64,000 nt of DNA. Origin: Macrobrachium rosenbergii. Its lineage: Eukaryota; Arthropoda; Malacostraca; Decapoda; Palaemonidae. The notes beneath the pieces were generated by a model. That model was not told the origin of the DNA, did not search any database, and saw only the letters and a program-made list of their open reading frames with translations. The stretch is from positions 49,742,798-49,806,797 of the forward strand of contig NC_089755.1 in assembly GCF_040412425.1 (NCBI RefSeq), in the 5' to 3' direction. Of this stretch, positions 36,021 to 51,115 are shown piece by piece. Position numbers and translations under genes: made by a program. How positions within the stretch are numbered: position 1 is the stretch's first letter; the number at the start of each line of letters is the position of its first letter.

Positions 36021-36589
36021 ACCACATAGGCTCAAGTTCTCATATTGTAACACATCCACACAATAAATACATTTACTCATGTTTCCACACTAAAAAGGAA
36101 TATTAAAATTCATAATAAGTTAAGTAATATTTAAAAAAAAATTAAATTTAAATTCGACAAATTCTATGTTTTCTTGCTTTTATTATTTACTTATCTTTAT
36201 ATTTTATCTGTTAAGCCACAGTTCCTCGTGAACAACAAAATCGGAACGACTGAAAATGTAACAGATTCTGACAAAATTTCATTTATTGATTTATTCCCAA
36301 AAGTTGACAGTCGCTGTTAATAACTATAAATAAATTTGAACAGTGAGGTGGTAGTTTGGAGGGATCAAGAGTCCAAGCCCAGCGGCTTCCCCTTTTTAAT
36401 TATTCCCCAGGGATAACACCTGGGGGATTTACTGAGCTGCGCCTCTCCGACACTCCCTGCCCTGTTCTTCCGCCTCGTGGATTTCTCTTGCGTTCCAGGA
36501 TCCTACGAGGAGGAAAATCGCCAAAGGGCATCGTTTGTAGAGGGAGATTTGATGACTGACCAAAGGGAGTCAGTAGCTAGAGACAGAGA

Positions 36590-36735
36590 GATACGGTCCC
36601 AGCAAGACCTCCGGCTCCTGCCCCAGTCCTTAACAGAGTTTCTCCAGGGCGGACTTCCCTCTCACCTGGCTGTGACGGCCCCAGCAAGGCCTCTTTCCCA
36701 AGTCCTTAACAGAGCTTCTTCAAGGCCGACTAAAG
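36590..36735. repeat. Imperfect direct duplication, about 85-bp unit
   Basis: CCCAGCAAGACCTCCGGCTC...AGTCCTTAACAGAG recurs as CCCAGCAAGGCCTCTTTCCC...AGTCCTTAACAGAG about 85 bp later. Confidence 0.7.
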
Positions 36736-36755
36736 TTACTAAACACCCATTCTGG

Positions 36756-36993
36756 CCTAAAATGGAAAACTGCAGCATCTGCAAAATTTCTGAAATTGAG
36801 ATATGCCACCTATTGGGCTCGTGAAACACTAATACACAAGTTACTGCAGTTTCAGGATGATTCTTCAATGCTTTATTTAGGGGGTCCTATTTGCAGTATC
36901 TGCAAAACCAGTGGTAAGGCAAGGGAAAACTGCAGTATCTACCATTTTTCTCAGTTTTGTATTTTTGCAGATACTGCAGTCTTCCATTTTAGG
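36756..36993. mobile_element. Small foldback element
   Basis: Terminal arms pair CCTAAAATGGAAAACTGCAG (left) with CTGCAGTCTTCCATTTTAGG (right). The motif CTGCAGTATCTGCAAAA or its complement occurs four times inside. About 238 bp, non-coding. Confidence 0.65.
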
Positions 36994-37884
36994 GCAGCAT
37001 TTATTCCGCCTGCCCAATTCTGCCAAAAGGAAGGAAGAGCTCCACTCATGCTGTTACTAGAGCATACACAAACTGTATCAGGTATGTCTGGAGATCGAGA
37101 GGAATCCGCCCTTAACCTTAATCTCTACCTTTTTCTCTTGACCTTTTCACCTTTCATTATTTCTTCCCTTGCTAAACTACAAGTGCAGTGTGAAATCTTT
37201 GTAATGCGTTTTCTTGAATTCAGTGAATTAATGAAGCATTTATTCCCCTTGGCAGTAATAGAAGTGAATTAATTACCTTCTCGAATCCTGCTCTTTATCT
37301 ATGTACTTACGATAGGCATATTGAGGTAAATTTGTACTCATCAGACGTATCTCTGCCTTTCAGGAGTCGGTGTCCACTGTTATTTGGTTAATGCGAGTTC
37401 GAGCCTGACCCAAGTATGCATGAATTCAACACCAGTGAAGCTCATTGCCCTTCAATCTTTAGTGATTTATGTGGGGGTAGATCCCCCCTTTTCAGAGCAT
37501 TTCCCTCAGTGCATTTATTCTAATTAATTGAGTGATGTTGTGTATTCCTTGTACTCTTAAGTTTGTTCTGTAAATTGTAAATAAATTAATATTTACTTAC
37601 TCAGGCTATCACTCTGGTGACCTTACACTTCCCTTTCCCCATTTCTTGTTTATGGTTCTGCAGCCCCATCAGCAAGGCTAGCTAAAATTCATATAAACTA
37701 ATGGTCATGGGTTCGCAAGCATAACAGTACTGAACTGGGTTGAGAGATATCTCCCCGTAATTTAGAAACCACATAGGGAGCATGGTGGTGTTATTACGTA
37801 AGTCTTTTAGCAGATCTGGACCAAGTAACAACATTAAACATACAGTCCACTGTCCATACAATCACTTTTTCACCACACTTCCTT
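36994..37884. other. No recognisable gene
   Basis: A 158-codon + frame (36796-37272) overlaps the foldback and shows no domain. Confidence 0.35.
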
Positions 37885-38600
37885 TCCTGGCAGAAACCTT
37901 GCCTCCCTCCTGGGAAGGCAGCCACAGAAGTGGACCTCGCTGCTGGCTTCCTCTGGTAAGGCATCTCAGGAAGAGGGGCTGGAGGCCCTCTTCAAGGAAT
38001 GCCTCCCCTGGGAAGCTTTGGTCTTGACCCCCTGTGGTGAGCCGCACTTCCGGCTTGGCAACTAAAGAGAAGGGCCCCCATTTTTGGAAGGTATCTCCAG
38101 GGGATGGGTAGGGACTCTTTTAAGGAATCCTTTGCTTAGGAAGCCCTGGTCTCAACCCTGTGGTTAGGGCCTCCTCTGGAGATGCTTCTTGGTCTAGTAA
38201 GAGCCCTACTAGGAGGGAGGTTCCCCTCCAGGGGTGTCCTGGCCCCCTCTTGGAGGACATCCCCAAAGGATGTCTTCCCTAAGAAGCGTTGGCCCACAGT
38301 CGCCCTAAGTAATGCCCAAGTCTGTTGATGCTTTCTTGCATAGCAGGAGCCCGGCCTCCACCTTGGGGAGGCAACCCCTGTGAAGGATCTCAATAGTAGG
38401 GGTGCCCTGGCCTCCCCTGTGAAAGCATCCCCAAAGTTGGGGCAGAGGCCTTAATCAAGGGATCCCCTCCCTAGCAAGAGGGATGCAGGTCTCCTGCCAG
38501 TCCAGGAAGAATCACAGTAAGAGGGCCCCCTTGTGCCTCAAGGAGGTCCCCTTGTCAGGGGATTCCTGGCTCCCTTTGTAACCAGGGGGAAGGGTCCCCT
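37885..38600. repeat. GC-rich degenerate tandem repeat region
   Basis: Diverged copies of a block of roughly 85-120 bp follow one another: TTCAAGGAATGCCTCCCCTG-GGAAGCTTTGGTCTTGACCC, then TTAAGGAATCCTTTGCTTAG-GAAGCCCTGGTCTCAACCC, then CAAAGGATGTCTTCCCTAAG-AAGCGTTGGCC, and others. Composition is sharply richer in GC than the neighbourhood. Confidence 0.6.
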
Positions 38601-38870
38601 GAGTGGGTCTTGTTGCGTTAGATGTCGTAACTAACTTACTTTCATAATATGCTACATGAAAGACATTGGATTCATGCAATATGATAAATCCATGAAGAAT
38701 AAGTCTCAAGGAATTTGCAGTCTCTTGGTAGATTTCGGCCTACAAAAGAGGCTCTGGAGTTCTGGCAGGTTGTCCTGGGCTCGGCTAAGATGGGTCATAT
38801 TACTCAAATGGAAAAGTCTCACAAAATTATAAAGAAAATTGATTTAAGGGCTTTATCATTTTTCATATGG

Positions 38871-38874
<4 letters not shown>

Positions 38875-38955
<81 letters not shown>

Positions 38956-38957
38956 GG
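38875..38957. repeat. (AG)n microsatellite
   Basis: About 41 AG units with one GG near the end. Confidence 0.97.
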
Positions 38958-39593
38958 AACCATCTTGATGCCAGTTCGAGAGGGGAAAGAGAATCGTGGA
39001 GCGTGGTCACTTATAGACCAAACGGAATGCCTGAGGCTCATTCCTATCGAGGAGGGAAACAAGAGATGGACGCCCATGTGGAAGTCCTATTCCCCAAGCA
39101 GAGACTAATAAGTCTATAGTAAAAGTTCCACAACTGAGATGATTGTTCATGTGGCCTTTTCTTGACAAGTCTGAAGAAACCCGATCGGCCAAGTTATTGA
39201 CAGAGGTCAAATGTTCTGTTTATTTTTCAACACAAAGCAATTGAAGAATTTGATGGCAGAATAGCCTGAGAAATAGACCAATAGTGTGTCTGATTTTGAG
39301 TCTGACCAAGTTACGCGATCCTAAATTTCATTCAGCAACTAAAAGCGGCTTTTATTTACGATGCCATAAAAACAGAAATAAAAATCAAAAGGAGTGTGCA
39401 TACACCTTTAAGGAAGTGGCAAAGTATAAGTCAACTCTCCCTCTGTATTAAATCTAATGTCACATTAAAATATCCTCACGTAATATATGAACTACGAAAT
39501 ACTGCTGTTCATTTTAATGTCATAAGCTCGCACGACTCTTGAAGTAACCAATATTGAATTTTGGAGGATGCAAAAGGCAACACCAAGGGTAAG

Positions 39594-39596
<3 letters not shown>

Positions 39597-39662
<66 letters not shown>
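39597..39662. repeat. (AG)n microsatellite
   Basis: About 33 AG units. Confidence 0.97.
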
Positions 39663-41325
<1,663 letters not shown>

Positions 41326-41578
41326 TGTGAAATATACAGTTTACTTGAGAAAATCCTTCAAGGAGGCTGAATAAAATTAAGGAAAAACCAAGGCCGTTAT
41401 TTCGTTTGCAAGTAGACAGTTAAACTGCAGTGGTTCAACAGCATATTAATGTGTTCGGTAAACCCTTAATTAATATACCGAATATTACGTGGCCATGAAA
41501 AGTCCGTTTATCCATAGGAACTGTATACTCTGTGAATATAAAACGTCTTAATTTGCTTGATTAAAATGATAGTGTGTT

Positions 41579-41580
<2 letters not shown>

Positions 41581-41633
<53 letters not shown>
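41581..41633. repeat. (AG)n microsatellite, left of a LINE insertion
   Basis: About 26 units, ending where the T-rich (poly-A on -) tail of the LINE fragment begins. Confidence 0.97.
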
Positions 41634-41637
<4 letters not shown>

Positions 41638-42027
41638 ATTTATTTTTTTTTTTATTTTAATCAATTTATTGCGCACATTGGCGTCAGACATTTAAGTACA
41701 TGGTGACAATATTAGTAATTACATCTATATGGAAATTAACGTATACAATAGAATTCATATGGAGTACAACAATGGCCTAGCTCTAGTTAATATCACACAC
41801 AGTCTATTTGATGAAAGGAAATACCTGTTCAGTGACCACCAACGTGAGGATGGCGCATGAGAATTTCATCAAGCAAATTATAGTCTGTTAACAATTGCTT
41901 ACATACATCAACTACTGTGAATATTTGTGGTAATAAATTGGTAACAAGTGGACATTCCAGGCAATAGTGTTCTAGGGTGTTGGCGTTGGGCGCGTCACAT
42001 AACCTACAGGAAGAAAATTGAGGAGCC

Positions 42028-42030
<3 letters not shown>
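41634..42030 (-). mobile_element. 5'-truncated LINE 3' end with zinc-knuckle C terminus and poly(A) tail
   Basis: The - strand frame from about 42029 to the TGA at 41829-41831 reads APQFSSCRLCDAPNANTLEH, YCLECPLVTNLLPQ, DVCKQLL and LLDEILMRHPHVGG. C..C......H....C is the C-terminal zinc knuckle of Jockey/I-like non-LTR elements. A 3' UTR of about 190 bp and an A-rich tail follow at 41634-41665. The C-terminal frame is uninterrupted, so the insertion may be fairly young. Confidence 0.7.

Positions 42031-42080
<50 letters not shown>
42031..42080. repeat. (AG)n microsatellite, right of a LINE insertion
   Basis: About 25 units directly after the truncated 5' end of the LINE fragment. Confidence 0.97.
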
Positions 42081-42084
<4 letters not shown>

Positions 42085-43433
42085 TGCTTTGTCTACAGGT
42101 ATTTCCTGTGTTCCTTAATTGTATCTAAATATACAATTTACATTATTAACTGAGAAGAAAATACACGTTTCCTTTGTTCGGTTACTACCTACAGATGAAA
42201 AGTACGCAATAAATCTAAATATGTTTTTTCTTTGTTCAAAGTCTGTACCCAAGAGGAATTTCACTAAAAAAAAAAAATAAACTTTTTAAGTAGTCTCAGG
42301 GAATGCAAATTTGACAGGTCTAATTTGTAGTAATACAGTCAAACAGCCAAAGAAAGAAAAGGAAAAACAATAAGGGAATTCAACTACGTAAACCCTTTGT
42401 TTTGAGACAACTCGATGCTGGAGCTGTAAAAAAAAAAATATCTATTCTATGGTGACTGGCGGGTTACCAAAATTGCGCAGTAGCCAGGATTTGATGCTCT
42501 ACTGCGCATGTCTTCAAGGACACTGAGTTTATTTTTATATACATCATGTCCTCTTGTTTCATGAAAGAACAAGGCCCAGAGACGAATAATTGGCAGTTTA
42601 GGAAAAACGAAGTCTTAGATACTGTTTAGGCTAACCATTCTCGTGAGTAGCTTCCGCTGGATGTTTGTAAAGCCAGCGGACATGTCATGATTTATTAAAA
42701 GTATATTTTCACGTTCCCCGTTTAATGTGGCGTTTTAGATCCGATTAAAATGTTATCGAAATATTCCTGATTAACGCCACTCTCTGGTCTATAAGGGTTT
42801 AAATCCTGTTATCTATTGCTTGTTGGCTTTGGCTGAGAATTTCAATGAAGCACATTTGTGCTTTGAGAAGAATAGGCCTATCATTTCTAGCTTTTATTGA
42901 TTCATCTGTGTATTACCACTTGTTTCTATATGCTATATATGATACGTTTTAGTCCTTTTTCCTCTTGTCCTTTTCCTTTCTTTCCATATTGCCATTGTCC
43001 GTACTGCAACTTTTGTGAGAGAGACGTAATTTTTTTCCGTGTAGAATCTTACTGAACCTTCCCACAATCTTCCCTAGGGCAAAACCTAAAAGCAACGCAG
43101 TTTTAGGGCGTCCCAGTTCTAGATCCAGTTCTGATGATTTGTGACCTTTACCAGCAAACTTGCGAGGAGGATTTATTTCAATATATCAAGAACGGGTTTA
43201 CGAAGATAGAAGAATGTGGTCTCTCAATTTATAAGGTAACCTCCGCGATGTTAACCCGTTAATATGTATTCACACTTAATATGTATTCGTCTTTGTCACC
43301 AAATCCGCTGTGCTAGTACTGAGCATGGCGGAAGCTCCTTGGGACCATAGAGGGTATATATTCGGAGGTGCTTCTGTATGTACCAGTGCTAAGCGCAAAT
43401 TGAACAGGTGCTTAGTGCGATTGTGAATTTTTT
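42081..43433. other. No recognisable gene
   Basis: AT-rich, with short A and T runs only. Confidence 0.4.
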
Positions 43434-44415
43434 TTTATCCTGAATGTTTAGTGTGTAAGTGTTTAGTGAATGTTTAGTGAGTGTTTAGGGTTTAGTGGAT
43501 GTTTTGTGAATGTTAGTGTTTAGTGAATGTTTATGAGTAAGTGTTTAGTGCGTGTTTAGGGTTTAGTATATGTTAGTGTTTAGTGAATGTTTATTAATAA
43601 GTGTTGAATGTTTTAGTGAATGTTTAGTGAGTAAGAGTTTAGTGAATGTTTAGTGTGTAAGTAGTCAATGAATGTTTAGTGAGTGTTTATGGTTTAGTGA
43701 ATGTTAGTGTTTAGTGAATGTTTAGTGTGTAAGTATTCAGCGACTGTTTAGGGTATAGTGAATGTTTAGTGTGTGTTTAGTGAGTGTTTAGTGTTTAGTT
43801 AATGTTAATGTTTATTGAATGTTTAGTGTGCAAATATTCAGTCAACGTTTAGTGTGTAAATAGTCATTGAATGTTTAGGGTTTAGTGAATGTTTAGGGTT
43901 TAGTGAATGTTTTGTGAGTGTTAGTGTTTAATGAATGTTTAGCATTTAAGTATTCGGTGAATGTTTAGTGTGTAACTGCTCAGTGAATGTTTAGTGAGTG
44001 TTTAGGGTTTAGTGAATGTTTAGTGATTGTTATTGTTTAGCGAATGTTTAGTGTGTAAGTATTCAGTGAATGTTTAGTGAGTGTATAGGGTTTCGTGAAT
44101 GTTTTTTTTTTAATGTTACTGTTTAGTGAATTTTAGAGTGTAAGTGTTCAGTGAGTGTCTAATGAGTGATTAGTGAATATTCAGAGTCTGTTTCGTGTTT
44201 AATGAGTGTTTAGGGTTTTAATGATCATTTAGGGTTTAGTGAGTATTTAGTGTTTAATGAGTGTTTAGGGTTTAGCGAGTGTTTATTGTATAGTAAGTGT
44301 GTGTGTTTAGTGTGCCTGTTAGTGTATAGTAAGTGTGAGTGTTTAGTGAGTGTAACTGTACAGCGAACATTAGTGTTTATTGAGTGTACATTATAGTTTA
44401 GTGAGTGTTTAGTGA
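43434..44415. repeat. Degenerate GTTTAGTGAATG / GTTTAGGG tandem array (about 1 kb)
   Basis: Units of roughly 10-12 bp (GTTTAGTGAAT, GTTTAGTGAGT, GTTTAGGGTTTAG, GTGTAAGT) repeat in blocks, with longer higher-order periods. It is strongly strand-asymmetric, G+T over C. Several TTTAGGG words resemble telomere-type repeats but are interspersed. Confidence 0.85.
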
Positions 44416-44565
44416 CTATGCAAAGAAAGTCCTGAAATTTACAGGAACCATTTTTGCTGGACATTGCTTAGATCCAAGAGCAGATGCGTAGGCCTTGACC
44501 ACAATGGTTGGAGTGCTTAGACCAACCTTTTTTTGTAAGGTAATTTTTCTCTGTGAAATTGTGTC

Positions 44566-44566
<1 letters not shown>

Positions 44567-44613
<47 letters not shown>

Positions 44614-44630
44614 TAATAATAATAATAATA
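44567..44630. repeat. (AAT)n microsatellite
   Basis: About 21 units with one TGA interruption. Confidence 0.97.
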
Positions 44631-44953
44631 ACTAAGTATAGTACTATGAGCTGGGCCAAGACCTTTAAATATGGCCGCCCGAGGGTAATAGACCAAAAGA
44701 TATGACTGATTTCACTTAAATATTTTTTTGAAGAGGATTTATGACACCCTCTAAGATAGTGAAAAACCGGGAGGTTAACGAAGTGAAAACTTATTCTTCT
44801 TCTTCCCAGCTCAATCCCTAGTCGGGATCGCTGTTTTGAACTTGGCATCATCATCACGGGTCCATTTTGGTTTGTCGTCCTTTGACAATGATCTCATATT
44901 TTTCGATGATAATAAATGATGCAATTTGAATAAGGAATATAATGGTATAGCAG

Positions 44954-44959
<6 letters not shown>

Positions 44960-45005
<46 letters not shown>

Positions 45006-45086
45006 AGAAATCTTAGAATGCCTTGTGACCTGAACCATTAACTGTCTCCTTACTTTGTCTTACTTTTACCATACTTACACTTTAAT

Positions 45087-45148
<62 letters not shown>

Positions 45149-45218
45149 TATAATGCCTCTTGACCTGAATCATCAAGTATCTCTTTACTCTTTCTTATCT
45201 TTACCATAATTCACCTTT

Positions 45219-45259
<41 letters not shown>

Positions 45260-45310
45260 TATGTCTCATGGCGTGAATCATCAAGTATCCCTTTACTCTT
45301 TCTTAGAATA

Positions 45311-45360
<50 letters not shown>
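44960..45360. repeat. Tandemly duplicated (AG)n cassette, four AG tracts
   Basis: AG tracts at 44960-45002, 45087-45145, 45222-45255 and 45313-45360 are separated by related spacers: CCTTGTGACCTGAACCATTA, CCTCTTGACCTGAATCATCA and CATGGCGTGAATCATCA, each followed by a CTTTACTCTTTCTTA-type block. The array arose by segmental duplication of a microsatellite with its flank. Confidence 0.85.
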
Positions 45361-45365
<5 letters not shown>

Positions 45366-45750
45366 TATGGACGCGATGGTGAACGCATAAAGAATGTAAT
45401 CGCCTCTCGTGACCAGGGTCAGTAAGAGTCTTTTATTCTTTTAGCCTTTTTTCCCGTTTATTCTCGCCAGATTTCACCTCTAACGCAAAAGATCAAGATG
45501 GCTGAACGTTGACAAAGCATAACGCAAGTCTCATGAAACGTGATGCTTCGTTAATGTTGGTCCCAAGGCCCGTACCTTAAAAAGAATATAAAAAAAAATG
45601 TACTGAAACTTGCACCTGATCCCATAGTGGTTTAACATGATCGGTTATAGGTCACAATGGGATACGAGAAAATTGGTCTAGGGATGAGTTAATTTAAAAC
45701 ACATTCCCTAATGGGACGGATGACTCCTAATGCTTTTATCAAACCTGAGA

Positions 45751-45780
45751 AGAAGAAGAAGAAGAAGAAGAAGAAGAAGA

Positions 45781-45836
<56 letters not shown>
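45751..45836. repeat. (AAG)n-(AG)n compound microsatellite
   Basis: About 12 AAG units pass into about 25 AG units. Confidence 0.97.
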
Positions 45837-45838
<2 letters not shown>

Positions 45839-46500
45839 GCTGGAGGAGGGGCGGGGCATTATCAATAAAGAAACGATAGGTATCTTTTAAAATGATGAAA
45901 AATATACATAAATAACATATTCAATGAGAAGTAACAAAAAGGTATCTTAGTCAGATTATAACAGCGCGAACTTGATATCAAGAATTAATGCCGATATAGT
46001 AACCTAAAAGCAAATTGGCAAACAAAGACAAAAAACCAAAACATGTCCGGTGAGCTTGGGTAAGCTCTGCACAGGATATCACGTGATGCTTTGTCAACAC
46101 CAACGTAACAACATCCAAGATAAAGTTAAACTCAGTCCAAACTGACGTTAATCTGCTAAGTCACTTCATCCTAACCAGAAATATAAAGGATACATTGCTT
46201 GCAAAAATTGCACTCGACAAACAGGCGAGGTCTTTGGTATATTACTTGGCGTAAGGGATTTATAACTTTATCTTCTTGATAAACGTTTATATTCATTGTT
46301 GGAGACTGTTATGTGATGTCCAGTATCAGCATTTGCGAAGCCAAACCAAATGTCACGAAGCTTCCCGTCGAGATTTGCACATCAGCTGGGACAATGCTGC
46401 TTTAGAATAACGTTCATGGTAAATATGCAGGGAATGCGTTACGTAATTTTCTTATCATGAAACCTGAAAATGATTTGTTACTGTATGACAACATTCGCGT
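45837..46500. other. No recognisable gene
   Basis: Nothing supported. Confidence 0.4.
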
Positions 46501-46792
46501 TTATCGATTTTGCTCCAGATCTTTATACGTCTGGTCGCGCCCACGAACTCAACAACAGCTGATCCAACCGCTGTGATGTGCAGCAGACAAGTCGTACTCG
46601 GGAGCTATAGAACGTGACTCAGTTTCCCACTTACACAATCGGGTTTGGTAGCAACATTCAGATTGCTGTACAATTAACACTACGGAAAACCTGTGTTTTA
46701 CGGTGTTGCTTGTCATGCTGACGTGTGAACTAATCGGTTCTTTCGTCTCCGTTACTGAGGATTAAGAACGACGTTATTTAGTTCAGTTTCAG
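46501..46792 (+). other. Possible 5' exon ending in a GTAAGC donor
   Basis: GTTCAGTTTCAG|GTAAGCC at 46792 has a good donor preceded by TCAGTT, which is initiator-like. No acceptor partner or reading frame could be tied to it. Confidence 0.15.
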
Positions 46793-47980
<1,188 letters not shown>

Positions 47981-48267
47981 GTATAGGTAGCTATGTGTGT
48001 GCAAAGGGAGAGAGAGAGAGAGTGTGTGTGTGTGAGTGTGAATACCATAACGGTATTAATACGGCCTGCACTGAATTATACCTCATGCCAAGATGATGAT
48101 GGCCACAAAATATCACCAAACCACTCTAACTCGGTTCCCCCCTGAAGCTCGAGAATGTATATAGGAACAAAAATAGGCCGGATATTCAGTTATTACGCAA
48201 AAGGGAGATTAGGAGGTTTTAGAAAGAAAGGATTATTTAGCTATGAATTTCACTATATAAAGAGCTG

Positions 48268-48269
<2 letters not shown>

Positions 48270-48314
<45 letters not shown>
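48270..48314. repeat. (CT)n microsatellite
   Basis: About 22 CT units. Confidence 0.97.
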
Positions 48315-48317
<3 letters not shown>

Positions 48318-48589
48318 ACGACAGCCTCCTCGGAAGCAAGTTGCTATCCGTGTGTTAGTACTATTATCTGAACTATTTCTATTTTTATATAAATTTAGAT
48401 TTACATAAAGTTGCCATCTTTTATGTACGTTTGTATTATTGCCAAGATTATAATTCCGAATCATAAACATTTTTTCTTTTGATTTTAATACCGAGATAAT
48501 TTAAATGGGCAATGATTTTCGACTGTGTTGAAACCTACCAGACATTAGGTTCCAAGGAGCGACAACGCTACAGTAAAACACATCATAAA

Positions 48590-48988
48590 CACATGTTGGC
48601 AACTTGTTGCATACATATAAACATGTTGAGATCGAGTCAGCGAACGGAAGTGGTGAAAGATTCTTCGGGAAAGGCTGGATAATTATATGAAGCACAGGTT
48701 TATGGATCTTTCCTAGATAGTGACCCCCAAGGGTTTCTTTTTTAACCTGGTATGTATCCACATTTGCAGCGTGTTTAGTGCAATCCCCTTTGGGATTACC
48801 GTAAAAACATAAACAAAAGACCGTAAATATCATAAAGATAATGACTCCCCTAAAATATTAGTCCTAGATAACGACTTCCGAAAGTCCTTGGGGGGTCATT
48901 ACCTAGGAAAGATCTCTGGTTAGGACTACCGTTAGGTCGATGATTTGTATGCAACCTGTTTGTGATATGTTTGCAATTAGTTGCCGAC
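48590..48988. mobile_element. Foldback element
   Basis: Inner arms pair GGATCTTTCCTAGATAGTGA + CCCCCAAGG (48704-48732) with CCTTGGGGGGTCATTACCTAGGAAAGATC (48885-48913). Outer arms pair TTGGCAAC and GTTGCATAC on the left with GTATGCAAC and GTTGCC on the right. No transposase. Confidence 0.6.
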
Positions 48989-49746
48989 GCGTCTTTATGA
49001 TCTTACATACACAGGTTATCAATAAAATCAGTAATCCATCAAATTTAGTTATTTATCAAAACTGCCTTATCTATAAAAGAGAATAGTTTGTTCCAGGCTA
49101 GTATTTTGAAATTGAATTATTTATCAAAGTTATTTTTTTATCATTTGTATGTTTTTTTTTTTATTTGTTATCCGTATTTATAGTCTAGTTCTATACAGAA
49201 TTTCATATATTCATATTTTTCCTGACTAAAATGACACGATATTTTTTTCGGCGTCACGAACCTTGGCAGTTGTGACGCCTGATAACTTACAGTCAGTCAT
49301 GCAGTCAGTCCCCTCGTAAGCCACTTTTTGACTGGTTTTACTTCCTGTCTTTTAGCATCATTATTGAATATTTATTCCTATTCTTCTTCTTTAAATCCTA
49401 TCTCAGATTTTACGCAGAGAGATTCATCCATAAAGCTGTCATTCTCTCCGGAAGATTGATTTTAGTTTTTCCTCTTTCTTTCTCTCCACGTGAGGAGGGA
49501 ACTGCTTACTTACAGAGTTCGCTTACGCGGCACACTGCAGGCAGTGGTGAAGGTTCTTGCCAGTGTCCATTCGGCCTCTGCATGCACTGCTTTCTGTCTC
49601 GTTTTCACATATGTTCCCGTTCCTCTTGAGCCGTCTAGCTATTCAATTTCTTTAAATTGGTCTTGTTACAATATCGATTCATTTAAGAACAAATACTAAG
49701 TCCTATGAGAGCCTTGGAATGTTTCTGCTCTAGTGAGATTACTTTC

Positions 49747-49748
<2 letters not shown>

Positions 49749-49812
<64 letters not shown>
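49749..49812. repeat. (AAT)n microsatellite
   Basis: About 21 units, uninterrupted. Confidence 0.97.
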
Positions 49813-49815
<3 letters not shown>

Positions 49816-50367
49816 TTTAAATTGCAGTTTTACAGCTGGACTTCGTATAGTTACACTGCACTTACGTTGAAACATCCCCTGAATTCTCCCCTATAGTTCT
49901 GCTCGCTAGTGTAAACCATTACGAATAAAATGTGCACAAAAAGCAGGTCCCGAAACTCCTTCATCATGGTGAGATACCTGAAAACAGCACCCATGATTTT
50001 CTGAGTAACGTACGATCTCCGTTCCAGTGTTGATGTAGGCCTAATGCTACTTTAAACCGCTGAGCATCACCGACAAATGCTCTGTCGCAAGATTTGTGGT
50101 CTCGGTAAATTCTCATTGTCAGTCGTATTATGTAGTCTAAAATAAAAAAAAAAGAAGCTTTTGTTGAGCCACAGTGACTTATAATTTACTTAATCCGACT
50201 TGCAAGTTTTTCGCTTCCAATAGTTTTTTTTTTTTCAGTATCCCATCCGAGATGCCTTAAAACCTTTCTAAATTTCTTTGTTTAGGCCTATGTAGTTCTC
50301 ACATTTTATGAGGCAGTAGCATATTGTTTCATTTATTACTGTTAAAAAGAATAAAAAATTTCATCTG

Positions 50368-50369
<2 letters not shown>
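49813..50369. other. No recognisable gene
   Basis: Nothing supported. Confidence 0.4.

Positions 50370-50440
<71 letters not shown>
50370..50440. repeat. (AG)n microsatellite
   Basis: About 35 AG units. Confidence 0.97.
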
Positions 50441-50445
<5 letters not shown>

Positions 50446-50737
50446 ATTAACAAATAAATATGGAATCATATTTTGAAATTCATCAATTTGAGTAACTGGT
50501 CCATCTCTCACTCCTCTTCCGCTTATCAATTTCTCTCATGAAATCATGTGAAACTTCAGACGGCAAATGTGCTTTGTCAGTGTTCATCTTTCTGATTATT
50601 GGCGGATAAATAAGAGGAAAATACTGATATAGAGTAAATCTTAAGGAATAGCCATCTTGGAAAAAAAAGGATACAACGGAAGTGAAGAGAAAATCGCAAA
50701 ATAAAGGGACTGTGAAAAAACTTTAAATAAGATTATG

Positions 50738-51115
50738 CTTGTAGTTTTCTATAAAAAAAAAAAAAAACTATTCAGATGTCCATATGTCTGTCCGTCCGCA
50801 CTTTTTCTGTCCGCTCTCAGATCTTAAAAACTACCGAGACTAGAGGGCTGGAAATTGGTATGTTAATAATTCACCCTCCAATCATCAAACATGCCAAATT
50901 GCAGCCCTCTAGCCTCGATAGTTTTTATTTTATTTATGATTAAAGTTAGCTATGATCGTGCGTCTGGCACCGCTATCGGTGCCAACAACACAGGCCACCG
51001 ACGGGCCGTGGCTGAAATTTTCATGGGCCGCGGCTGAGAGTTCCATACAGCATTACACGGTGTACAGAAAACTCCATTGCGCCGAAGAAACTTCGCCGCA
51101 TATTTTACTTGTTTG
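50738..51115 (+). mobile_element. Foldback repeat family B, copy 2
   Basis: It matches 33720-34088: TCTGTCCGTCC, AAATTGGTATGTTAATAATT with CACCCTCCAATCATCAAACA, and the terminal palindrome GCGCCGAAGAAACTTCGCCGC. An A15-type run precedes it. Confidence 0.85.

Noticed and set aside
36796..37272. 158-codon + ORF
   Set aside because: It runs through a non-coding foldback element and shows no domain.
49249..49276. GGCGTCAC...GTGACGCC hairpin as a terminator
   Set aside because: Stem-loop terminators do not apply to a pol II genome. The 8-bp stem alone is not informative.
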